From the NCBI RefSeq assembly GCF_014493765.1, contig NZ_JACTVJ010000025.1:1-64000 (forward strand): a stretch of DNA of 64,000 bases. The letters are read 5' to 3'. The notes beneath the pieces are model-generated. The model was not told the DNA's origin. It was given only the letters and a program-made list of their open reading frames with translations, and did not search any database. Positions within the stretch are counted from its first letter, which is position 1, and every line of letters begins with the position of its first letter. The translations under genes were made by a program, and so were the position numbers. The stretch comes from Streptomyces polyasparticus (lineage in GTDB: Bacteria > Actinomycetota > Actinomycetes > Streptomycetales > Streptomycetaceae). Shown here piece after piece: positions 41,121 through 48,276 of the stretch.

Positions 41121-41215
41121 GAGAGGTATGAGGGGTGCGTGACGCGGGGACGGGCGTGTGACGCGGGCGCGGAACGTCAGAGGTACGAGGGGCGTGTGAC
41201 GCGGGCGCGGAACGT
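41121..41215 (+). repeat. Tandem duplication at the 3' end of cydB
   Basis: A 25-bp segment is repeated exactly at 41153-41177 and 41191-41215, 38 bp apart, and a diverged copy of the neighbouring sequence begins at 41121. The last cydB codons lie inside the second copy. Confidence 0.8.
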
Positions 41216-41950
41216 GCGCCACATCCACGCCTGGGCCGCCACGAGCAGCGGTGTCACCACGAGCAGTGCGGGCACGAGGGTGCCGACGGACGAGCCGGCC
41301 GACTCGCCGAGCGGCAGGCCGAGTCCGGCGACCAGCGGCAGGGCCGCCATCAGGGCGGCGGTCAGCGCGAACGACTGCCAGGGGCGGGCCGCGCGGCCGA
41401 TCAGGACGCGGGCGCGGGCGTACGGATCGCCGGTCAGCCTCAGGACCGCGAAGCCGAGCCCGTGCAGCGCGAAGAGCACCGCCACCGCGAGGGCCGTGAT
41501 CACCGCGACCGGTCCGCTCGCGGGCTCGTGGAGCGAGCCGCCGAACAGGCCGGCGAGCAGCCAGCCCCAGGCCAGGGCCACGGTCCAGCTGCCGCCCGTC
41601 ACCGCCGTGTCGCAGGCCAGGCGCCAGCCGCGGCCGCCGGCGCGGCCGCGCAGCCACAGGCCCGTGTCGCGCACGATCCAGCCGGTCAGGAGCGGGACGA
41701 AGACCGCGAACTGGCCGCTCAGGAGCTCCCCTTCGAGCTCCGGGAAGCAGCCGATGAGCAGTCCGGCGGTGGCCACGAGCCACACCTCGTTGCCGAGGAA
41801 GAAGGGGGCGAACGAGGCGATGACCAGGCGGCGTTCACGGTCCGAGCGGCCCAGGTACGGGGCGAGCATGCCCGTGCCGATGTCGGCGCCCCCGAGGACG
41901 AAGTAGCCGGCGGCGAAGAAGCCGAGCAGGGCGGTGGCGAGGGTTTCCAT
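41177..41950 (-). CDS. cydB: Cytochrome bd-type quinol oxidase subunit II, short form
   Basis: The 257-residue membrane protein opens METLATALLGFFAAGYFVLGGADIGTGML (read in two parts) with the conserved GGxDxG of CydB. It continues with FLGNEVWLVATAG and about six further helices. CydB proteins usually have about 330-380 residues; this one stops early, inside a tandemly duplicated DNA segment, and may lack the last one or two helices. It follows cydA by 51 bp in the same operon. Confidence 0.85.
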   Translation of the reverse strand: METLATALLGFFAAGYFVLGGADIGTGMLAPYLGRSDRERRLVIASFAPFFLGNEVWLVATAGLLIGCFPELEGELLSGQFAVFVPLLTGWIVRDTGLWLRGRAGGRGWRLACDTAVTGGSWTVALAWGWLLAGLFGGSLHEPASGPVAVITALAVAVLFALHGLGFAVLRLTGDPYARARVLIGRAARPWQSFALTAALMAALPLVAGLGLPLGESAGSSVGTLVPALLVVTPLLVAAQAWMWRTFRARVTRPSYL

Positions 41951-42001
41951 GGCGGTCTCCGGGTCTCCAGGTCTGGTGGGCGGTCCAGGTCTCCTGGGCT
42001 C

Positions 42002-43273
42002 CTAGTAGCGGGCGGCGGGCAGGGCGTCGGCGGGGTCGTCGGCCTCGCGTTCGTCCAGGCCGAGGTCGGTCTCGACGGGGCCGCGGCGCGCATGGCGCAC
42101 GATCAGCCAGAAGTTGAGGGCGGCGAGCAGCGCGAAGAGCGAGGTGAAGACGATCAGGGAGAGGCGCATCTGCCCGGGCGAGACCTTGGAGACCGCGTCC
42201 TCGGTCTTCAACAGGCCGTATACGACCCAGGGTTGGCGGCCCGCCTCGCGGAACACCCAGCCGCTGATCATCGCGAGATACGGCAGCGGCACGGCGGCCA
42301 TCAGGACCACATGCCAGAGCCGGAAGCGGAAGACGACCTTGCGGAAGGCGGCGAGCACGGCGCCGGCGACGCAGAGGTACATCATCAGGGCGAACGCGAG
42401 CAGCATCAGGATTCCGGCCGCGCGCGTGAGCGCTTCGGAGGGCACATAGTCACCAGGTCCGAACCGCTCCACCATCTCGGCCTGCAGCTTGGCGATCTCG
42501 GCGTTCTTCGCGCTGAACACCGCCTCCTTCATCGGCTGCATCCCCACGAACTGCAGTCCGCCGAAGGTGGCCGTCACGAACAGCGCGGGCAGCGAGAGGA
42601 ACACCCCGATCCGCAGGCTCTTGCTGAAGAACTCCCACTCGGGTGTGCGCTTGAACAGGTGGTACGCGGAGACTCCGGCCAGGAAGAACCCGGCCGTGAT
42701 CAGCGCGCCGCCCAGGACGTGGCCGAAGGCGAGCAGGGCGGACGGGTTGGTGAACACCTCGACGGTGTTGTCGAGCACCAGGCGGCCGTTCTCCTCGCGG
42801 TGTCCGACCGGGTTGTTGAGGAAGCCGTTGGCGACCAGGATCCAGTACGCCGAGGCGTACGCGGTGAGCGTGACGCCCCAGATCAGTGCCAGGTGGACGC
42901 GCTTGGAGAAGCGGTGCCAGCCGAAGATCCACAGGCCGAGGAAGGTGGACTCCACGAAGAAGGCGATCACCGTCTCCATGGCCAGCGAGGAGCCGAAGAC
43001 ATCGCCCGCGTGATGGGTGAGTCCGCTCCAGCTCAGACCGAACTGGAACTCCATGACCAGGCCGGTGACGATCCCGACCGCGTAGTTGATCACGTACAGC
43101 TGGCCCCAGTAGCGCACCATCCGCGCGTACAGGGGCTTGCTGCTGAACGTCGCCGCCGTCTGCAGACAGGCCACGACCGTCGCGAGGCCCAGGGTGAGCG
43201 CGACGAAGAGGAAGTGGCCGCCCGCCGTGAGGGCGAACTGCAGCCGGGCGAGATCAAGCGTTTCCGGATTCAC
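42002..43273 (-). CDS. cydA: Cytochrome bd-type quinol oxidase subunit I
   Basis: The 423-residue protein carries haem-ligand H20 (ALTAGGHFLFVALTLG), the glutamate pair region METVIAFFVESTFLGLWIFG and the signature GRQPWVVYGLLKTEDA near residue 345. The quinol loop is short, as in cyanide-insensitive types. With CydB it forms a high-affinity terminal oxidase of the membrane. No cydDC assembly genes follow, unlike the usual actinobacterial cydABCD cluster, so this is probably a second bd-type oxidase. Confidence 0.93.
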   Translation of the reverse strand: MNPETLDLARLQFALTAGGHFLFVALTLGLATVVACLQTAATFSSKPLYARMVRYWGQLYVINYAVGIVTGLVMEFQFGLSWSGLTHHAGDVFGSSLAMETVIAFFVESTFLGLWIFGWHRFSKRVHLALIWGVTLTAYASAYWILVANGFLNNPVGHREENGRLVLDNTVEVFTNPSALLAFGHVLGGALITAGFFLAGVSAYHLFKRTPEWEFFSKSLRIGVFLSLPALFVTATFGGLQFVGMQPMKEAVFSAKNAEIAKLQAEMVERFGPGDYVPSEALTRAAGILMLLAFALMMYLCVAGAVLAAFRKVVFRFRLWHVVLMAAVPLPYLAMISGWVFREAGRQPWVVYGLLKTEDAVSKVSPGQMRLSLIVFTSLFALLAALNFWLIVRHARRGPVETDLGLDEREADDPADALPAARY

Positions 43274-43440
43274 ACCCTCAGCGTCGGCGTACGGCTGGGG
43301 GTGGGGCGTCGGCCGGCGGTGGACAGTGGGGGTACCACGTGGGTTGTGGGTGGGGGCGGGCGTGTACCACCGGAGTTGTGTCGGCGGGGGTGGCGGCGCC
43401 AGCGGGGAGGCGTCAGAGGGGAGGCGTCAGCGGGGCGGCG

Positions 43441-43463
43441 TTGTCAGTGGGGGCCGATAGCCT
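43441..43463 (+). promoter_or_regulatory. Orphan RecA-NDp (PafBC-type) promoter
   Basis: TTGTCAGTG, eight bases, then TAGCCT match the consensus TTGTCRGTG-N8-TANNNT exactly. Transcription would start near 43470 on the plus strand and run antisense into the response-regulator gene. No start codon with an RBS follows within 65 bp. Confidence 0.6.
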
Positions 43464-43481
43464 TGGAAGGGCTCGGCCCCC
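43449..43481. terminator. Hairpin between the two-component system and cydA
   Basis: Inverted repeat GGGGGCCGA/TCGGCCCCC (43449-43457, 43473-43481) lies downstream of the response-regulator stop on the minus strand and could terminate it. It overlaps the orphan promoter element. Confidence 0.5.
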
Positions 43482-43519
43482 AGGAGGGAGGGGCTGTCCG
43501 CTCTGGGAAGCCTGGAGCC

Positions 43520-44236
43520 TCAGGCCAGCCACCCCGGCGTGATCATTCCCGACTCGTACGCGAGGATCACCAGCTGGGCGCGGTCGCGGACGTCCAGTTT
43601 GGTCATGATGCGGCTGACGTGGGTTTTCGCGGTCGCGGGGGACAGGACGAGCCGCTGGGCGATCTCGTCGTTGGAGAGGCCGGCGCCGACCAGGCCCATG
43701 ACTTCCCGCTCGCGGTCGGTCAGCGCGTTGAGCCGCGGGCTCGGGTCGGGCTGCTTGGCGCGGCCCGCGAACTCCGCGATCAGCCGCCGCGTCACGGCCG
43801 GCGCGATCAGCGCGTCGCCGCGCGCCACCACCCGTACGCCGTGCAGGAGTTCCATCGGCTCGGTGTCCTTGACCAGGAAGCCCGAAGCTCCCGCGCGCAG
43901 CGCGCCGTACACGTAGTCGTCCATGTCGAAGGTCGTCAGGATCACCACCCGCACCCCTTCGAGCGCGGGGTCGGCGGTGATCCTCGCGGTCGCCTCGAGG
44001 CCGTCGAGTACGGGCATACGGATGTCCATGAGGACCACGTCCGGGCGCAGTTGGCGGGCCAGCGCACAGGCCTGCTCGCCGTCCGAGGCCTCGCCCACCA
44101 CCTCGATGTCGTCCTCGTCGTCCAGCATGGAGCGGAAGCCCGCGCGCACCAGCGTCTGGTCGTCGGCAAGCAGGACGCGGATCGTGCCGGGCGTCTGCCC
44201 CGTGCTGTTTGCCGAGCCGTACCCCACGCTGTTCAT
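43520..44236 (-). CDS. NarL/FixJ-family response regulator
   Basis: The 238-residue product has a receiver (VLLADDQTLVRAGFRSML, phospho-acceptor in VVLMDIRMPVLDG, lysine in FLVKDTEP) and a LuxR-type HTH (ALTDREREVMGLVGAGLSNDEIAQRL, VSPATAKTHVSRIM-like). Its start overlaps the stop of the kinase gene by 4 nt, so the pair is translationally coupled. Its proximity to cydAB makes a respiration-linked role possible but unproven. Confidence 0.93.
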   Translation of the reverse strand: MNSVGYGSANSTGQTPGTIRVLLADDQTLVRAGFRSMLDDEDDIEVVGEASDGEQACALARQLRPDVVLMDIRMPVLDGLEATARITADPALEGVRVVILTTFDMDDYVYGALRAGASGFLVKDTEPMELLHGVRVVARGDALIAPAVTRRLIAEFAGRAKQPDPSPRLNALTDREREVMGLVGAGLSNDEIAQRLVLSPATAKTHVSRIMTKLDVRDRAQLVILAYESGMITPGWLA

Positions 44237-45447
44237 CGCGCCCCCTGGTTCGTCTCGAACGGCAGCCGGGCCATGACCCGGAAGCCGTCCGCGGTGTTCT
44301 CGGTGGTCAGTTCGCCGCCGAAGGCCCTGGCCCGTTCGGCCATGCCGCGGATCCCGCTGCCCCCGCCGATCCCGTCGGGGGCGCCCGCGCCGTTGTCCTC
44401 GATCCGCAGCCGCAGGTCGTCCGTACCGTAGTCGAGCGTGATCGTGGCGGCGGTCGCCCGCGCGTGCCGGGTCACATTGGTGAGCGACTCCTGCACGATG
44501 CGGTACGCGGCCAGGTCGAGCGGCGGCGGCAGCTCCCGTGCGCCGCCCTGCGTGACGATGCGTACGTCGAGTCCGGCGCTCCTTGCCCGCTCGGCGAGTT
44601 CGGGCAGCTGCGCAAGGCCCGACGCGGGCGCGGTGGGGGCGGCCTCGCCCGCGCCGCGCAGCATGCCGAGCGTGGAGCGCAGCTCGCCCAGGGCGTCCTT
44701 GCTGGTGGACTTCACGGCTTCGAGGGCCGCTTCGGCCGTGGCGAGCGCGGCGACGGGATCGTCGGTGGTGCGCTTCTTGCCCAGCTTGTGCAGTGCCGCG
44801 CTCGACTGCACGTTGATCAGCGAAATGCTGTGCCCGAGCACGTCGTGCACCTCGCGGGCGATCCGCAGCCGCTCCTCGGTCGCGCTCTGCTGCGCCCGCG
44901 CCTCCTGCTCGCGCTCGGCGGCCAGCGCGCGGGCGCGTACCTCCTCCAGGTAGGCGGCGCGGGTGCGTTGGGCGCGGGCGAGGACCAGGATGCTCAGGAG
45001 CCAGCCGGCGAGCATCATGAACTGGGCGTCGTCGACATGCCGATGATCGCTGCCCTGCTGTGTCTCGCCGTAGACGATCATCAGCATCACGGCGACACCG
45101 ATCGCGACCGCCGCGACGAATCGGCCCTCGGCGGCGGCCGCGTACAGCGCGATCACGAAGGTGACCAGCACCGGGCCGTCGTAGACGCTGAGCGGGTAGT
45201 AGACGGCGCAGGCAGCGAGCGTGAACAGGGCGACCCCGACGGGCCAGCGGCGCCGGAAGTACAGGGCGCCGCAGGCCAACGCGATGATCACCCAGCCGGT
45301 CACCGCCTGCCAGAACGTCTCGCTCTTGCCCCGCATCGACCAGAACGTCCCGCCGACCACGACCGCCGCGACGGCGAGCACCACGGCGAGGTCCTTGCCG
45401 CGCTCCGAGAGGCGCGCGGTGAGCGGGTCGGCCGGGGGGAGAGTCAT
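44233..45447 (-). CDS. NarL-type sensor histidine kinase
   Basis: The 404-residue kinase has about six N-terminal membrane helices in a DesK-like arrangement and no large sensor loop. A coiled coil follows, then HisKA_3 with the phospho-acceptor histidine in RIAREVHDVLGHSISLI and a HATPase_c domain (ESLTNVTRHA, DNGAGAPDG, GGSGIRGMAERA). It partners the following regulator. The signal is probably sensed within the membrane; its identity is unknown. Confidence 0.92.
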   Translation of the reverse strand: MTLPPADPLTARLSERGKDLAVVLAVAAVVVGGTFWSMRGKSETFWQAVTGWVIIALACGALYFRRRWPVGVALFTLAACAVYYPLSVYDGPVLVTFVIALYAAAAEGRFVAAVAIGVAVMLMIVYGETQQGSDHRHVDDAQFMMLAGWLLSILVLARAQRTRAAYLEEVRARALAAEREQEARAQQSATEERLRIAREVHDVLGHSISLINVQSSAALHKLGKKRTTDDPVAALATAEAALEAVKSTSKDALGELRSTLGMLRGAGEAAPTAPASGLAQLPELAERARSAGLDVRIVTQGGARELPPPLDLAAYRIVQESLTNVTRHARATAATITLDYGTDDLRLRIEDNGAGAPDGIGGGSGIRGMAERARAFGGELTTENTADGFRVMARLPFETNQGAR

Positions 45448-45530
45448 GGTCCGAGGATATTCGCGCTTCCTCGCGGCGGCCGCCGGTCACCAGCGGCCGG
45501 CCGCCGGTCACCGGCCGCCGGCCTCTTGCA

Positions 45531-45878
45531 TCAGGGTGCGGAGGCGAGTTCGCCCCCGATACCCGTCTCGTTGCCGTCGGCGTCATGGAAGACCCACTTG
45601 CAGACGTTGCCGTGCTGCTCCTTGTCCACCGGGCGCAGCCCGCGCTCGGCGATCCGTGCCACCTCGGATGCCGGGTCGTCCACCCAGATCATGCCGACAC
45701 CGCCGCCGACGCGGGCGGCGTCCTCGATGACGTAGACATAGCGGTCCTCGGCCAGCTGCCACACGGCTTCGACCTCGTTGGGGAAGAACGCCGGGTCCTT
45801 GCCGAAGAGCTTGGTGTACCACTCCACCGCGCTCTTGCAGTCGCTGACAGGGATGCCCGCGAAGATTCCCACGGCCAC
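45531..45878 (-). CDS. VOC/glyoxalase-superfamily protein
   Basis: The 115-residue single-module VOC protein (VGIFAGIPVSDCKSAVEWYTKLFG; WQLAEDRYVYVIEDA; CKWVFHDADGNETGIGGEL) contains the DPDGN-like DADGNE turn. The first-strand metal histidine is not evident. It could be a small-molecule binding or resistance protein. GTG 45878 is supported by a GAGGAG RBS; a longer frame reaches 46040 but is unlike the family. Confidence 0.8.
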   Translation of the reverse strand: MAVGIFAGIPVSDCKSAVEWYTKLFGKDPAFFPNEVEAVWQLAEDRYVYVIEDAARVGGGVGMIWVDDPASEVARIAERGLRPVDKEQHGNVCKWVFHDADGNETGIGGELASAP

Positions 45879-46164
45879 GATCGGCTCCTCTCTGCCGCGC
45901 CGGACGGGTGCCGGCGTGCCGGAAGGACGGACTCCGTCCGGCGGAAGGGCAGACTCCGTCCGGCGGCGAAAGTCATCGGGAGCACCCGTGGGACACGGCG
46001 CGCCGTGCCGCGTGGTGCGCTTGACACGGAAATCGAACATCCATTCTCATTGATGTCCTGGCCTCTCTGCAGGCCCGTGATTCCGGGGTTTGCACGGGAT
46101 TTCAGCGGGGGTGCTCCGCGATTCGCGCGGAGTTATCCACAGGCTGGACGGGCGTCGGGGCGGA
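45879..46164. other. Upstream region of recA, non-coding
   Basis: Between the VOC start and the recA promoter I see no gene. The part near 45924-45967 holds a duplicated GACTCCGTCCGGCGG with self-complementary GGACGGA-CT-CCGTCC. The rest contains the SOS-like site at 46035 and a more AT-rich stretch. Confidence 0.5.
46035..46048 (+). promoter_or_regulatory. Degenerate SOS (LexA) box upstream of recA
   Basis: GAACATCCATTCTC resembles the LexA site GAAC-N4-GTTC with one change in the second half. I recall the same 14-mer being noted upstream of recA in other streptomycetes. It lies about 195 bp before the recA start, so its effect would be modest. Confidence 0.5.
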
Positions 46165-46187
46165 TTGTCAGTGGCAGGCGATAGCGT
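46165..46187 (+). promoter_or_regulatory. RecA-NDp (PafBC-dependent) promoter of recA
   Basis: TTGTCAGTG (46165-46173), eight bases and TAGCGT (46182-46187) match the DNA-damage promoter described for S. rimosus and mycobacterial recA, which PafBC activates independently of LexA. Transcription should start near 46194, giving a leader of about 37 nt. Confidence 0.92.
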
Positions 46188-46230
46188 CTTTGACGTGAAG
46201 CGATCGACTCAAGCAAATCGGGTGGAACCC

Positions 46231-47364
46231 ATGGCAGGAACCGACCGCGAGAAGGCGCTGGACGCCGCGCTCGCACAGATTGAACGCCAATTCGGCAAGG
46301 GCGCAGTGATGCGCATGGGCGAGCGGCCGAACGAGCCCATCGAGGTCATCCCCACCGGGTCGACCGCACTCGACGTCGCGCTCGGCGTCGGCGGCATTCC
46401 CCGTGGCCGCGTGGTGGAGGTGTACGGGCCGGAGTCCTCCGGTAAGACCACGCTGACCCTGCACGCGGTGGCCAATGCCCAGCGCGCCGGCGGCCAGGTG
46501 GCCTTCGTGGACGCCGAGCACGCGCTCGACCCGGAGTACGCCAAGAAGCTCGGCGTCGACATCGACAACCTCATCCTGTCCCAGCCGGACAATGGTGAGC
46601 AGGCCCTCGAGATCGTCGACATGCTGGTCCGCTCCGGCGCCCTCGACCTGATCGTCATCGACTCCGTGGCGGCGCTCGTGCCGCGTGCGGAGATCGAGGG
46701 CGAGATGGGCGACAGCCACGTGGGTCTGCAGGCCCGTCTGATGTCCCAGGCGCTGCGCAAGATCACCAGCGCGCTCAACCAGTCCAAGACCACCGCGATC
46801 TTCATCAACCAGCTCCGCGAGAAGATCGGCGTGATGTTCGGCTCGCCGGAGACCACGACCGGTGGCCGCGCGCTGAAGTTCTACGCCTCGGTGCGCATGG
46901 ACATCCGCCGTATCGAGACCCTCAAGGACGGCACGGACGCGGTGGGCAACCGCACCCGCGTGAAGGTCGTCAAGAACAAGGTCGCGCCGCCCTTCAAGCA
47001 GGCCGAGTTCGACATCCTCTACGGCCAGGGCATCTCCCGCGAGGGCGGCCTGATCGACATGGGTGTGGAGCACGGCTTCGTGCGCAAGGCCGGTGCCTGG
47101 TACACGTACGAGGGCGACCAGCTCGGCCAGGGCAAGGAGAACGCCCGTAACTTCCTGAAGGACAACCCCGATCTCGCCAATGAGATCGAGAAGAAGATCA
47201 AGGAGAAGCTCGGCGTCGGTGTGAAGCCGGCCCCGGAGGCCGAGCCCGGCGCGGACGCCGCCGGTCCGGCCGCGGCGGACGCCGACAAGGACGCGGCTGC
47301 CAAGACCGTTCCGGCCCCGGCCGCCAAGGCCAAGGCGACCAAGGCCGCGGCGGCCAAGAGCTGA
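46231..47364 (+). CDS. recA: Recombinase RecA
   Basis: The 377-residue protein catalyses homologous pairing and LexA cleavage. Walker A GPESSGKT has K72; Walker [11 protein letters not shown], the L1/L2 region ([33 protein letters not shown]) and the KDGT... C-terminal core are all intact. The last 45 residues form the Ala/Lys/Pro-rich tail usual in streptomycetes. The RBS (GGTGG) is weak. recX follows after 3 bp. Confidence 0.98.
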   Translation: MAGTDREKALDAALAQIERQFGKGAVMRMGERPNEPIEVIPTGSTALDVALGVGGIPRGRVVEVYGPESSGKTTLTLHAVANAQRAGGQVAFVDAEHALDPEYAKKLGVDIDNLILSQPDNGEQALEIVDMLVRSGALDLIVIDSVAALVPRAEIEGEMGDSHVGLQARLMSQALRKITSALNQSKTTAIFINQLREKIGVMFGSPETTTGGRALKFYASVRMDIRRIETLKDGTDAVGNRTRVKVVKNKVAPPFKQAEFDILYGQGISREGGLIDMGVEHGFVRKAGAWYTYEGDQLGQGKENARNFLKDNPDLANEIEKKIKEKLGVGVKPAPEAEPGADAAGPAAADADKDAAAKTVPAPAAKAKATKAAAAKS

Positions 47365-47367
47365 TCC

Positions 47368-48126
47368 GTGGTACGTCGCACCGAGTGGCCCGAGGAGACG
47401 GGGGACTCCGGCCTCGGGCCGTCCGAGCCACGGGGACGCGGGCGCCGTGGGCGCCGGCGTGGGTTCGGCGAACAGGACAGCGGTTCCCCCGCTCCGTCGA
47501 GGGCCGGGGAGGGGGAGCCGCGTGCGTGGCGAGCCGGTGGGCCGGACGGGGACGGTGCGCCGGATCAGGGCGGTGAGCCGGATCGGGACGGTGAGTCGCG
47601 CGCGCCGCGTCGGCCGGAGCGGGAGACCGACCCGGCCGAGCGCGCTCGGAACATCTGTCTGCGCCTGCTGACCGGCACCCCGCGCACTCGTAAGCAGCTC
47701 GCCGACGCCCTGCGCAAGAAGGAGATCCCCGACGAGGTCGCGGAGGAAGTGCTCTCCCGCTTCGAGGAAGTCGGGCTGATCAATGACTCGGCGTTCGCCG
47801 ACGCCTGGGTGGAGTCACGGCACCACGGCCGTGGGCTCGCCCGGCGTGCCCTGGCGAGGGAGCTGCGTACGCGCGGGGTCGACTCCATGACCATCGACGA
47901 GGCGGTAGGCCAGCTCGACTCCGACCAGGAGGAGGAGACGGCCCGCGAGCTCGTCGCCCGCAAGCTGCGGTCGACGCGGGGGCTCGACCGCGACAAGCGG
48001 CTGCGCCGGCTTGCCGGGATGCTCGCTCGCAAGGGGTACCCGGAGGGGATGGCGCTCAGGGTGGTGCGCAGGGCGCTTGAGGAAGAGGGGGAGGACGTGG
48101 AGGAGTTGGGGTTCGGGATGGAGTGA
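47368..48126 (+). CDS. recX: RecA regulator RecX
   Basis: The 252-residue product has an N-terminal disordered Gly/Arg/Asp-rich extension of about 85 residues, then the three-helix RecX repeats (NICLRLLTGTPRTRKQLADAL, FEEVGLINDSAFADAWVESR, LRRLAGMLARKGYPEGMALRVV). RecX caps RecA filaments and limits their growth. GTG 47368 lies 3 bp after recA; the RecA/RecX pair is presumably co-transcribed from the DNA-damage promoter. Confidence 0.95.
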   Translation: MVRRTEWPEETGDSGLGPSEPRGRGRRGRRRGFGEQDSGSPAPSRAGEGEPRAWRAGGPDGDGAPDQGGEPDRDGESRAPRRPERETDPAERARNICLRLLTGTPRTRKQLADALRKKEIPDEVAEEVLSRFEEVGLINDSAFADAWVESRHHGRGLARRALARELRTRGVDSMTIDEAVGQLDSDQEEETARELVARKLRSTRGLDRDKRLRRLAGMLARKGYPEGMALRVVRRALEEEGEDVEELGFGME

Positions 48127-48276
48127 GGGGAAGCCGCAGCGGCAGCGGTGGGGTTAGCCCCCGGTGAGGACGGCAGAGGGCTCCAGTGTGTCGGGCGGGG
48201 TGCGCGCAGCACCCTGGAGGGGCAGTTCGGAGCGGTCCGAGCTCCCTCCCCGACAACCGAAAAGAGACCCTGCGTC

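Noticed and set aside
43520-45586. Possible fused kinase-regulator protein on the minus strand (688 codons)
   Set aside because: The frame runs through antisense-like Arg-rich sequence across the kinase region; the kinase is intact in another frame, with a normal ATGA junction.
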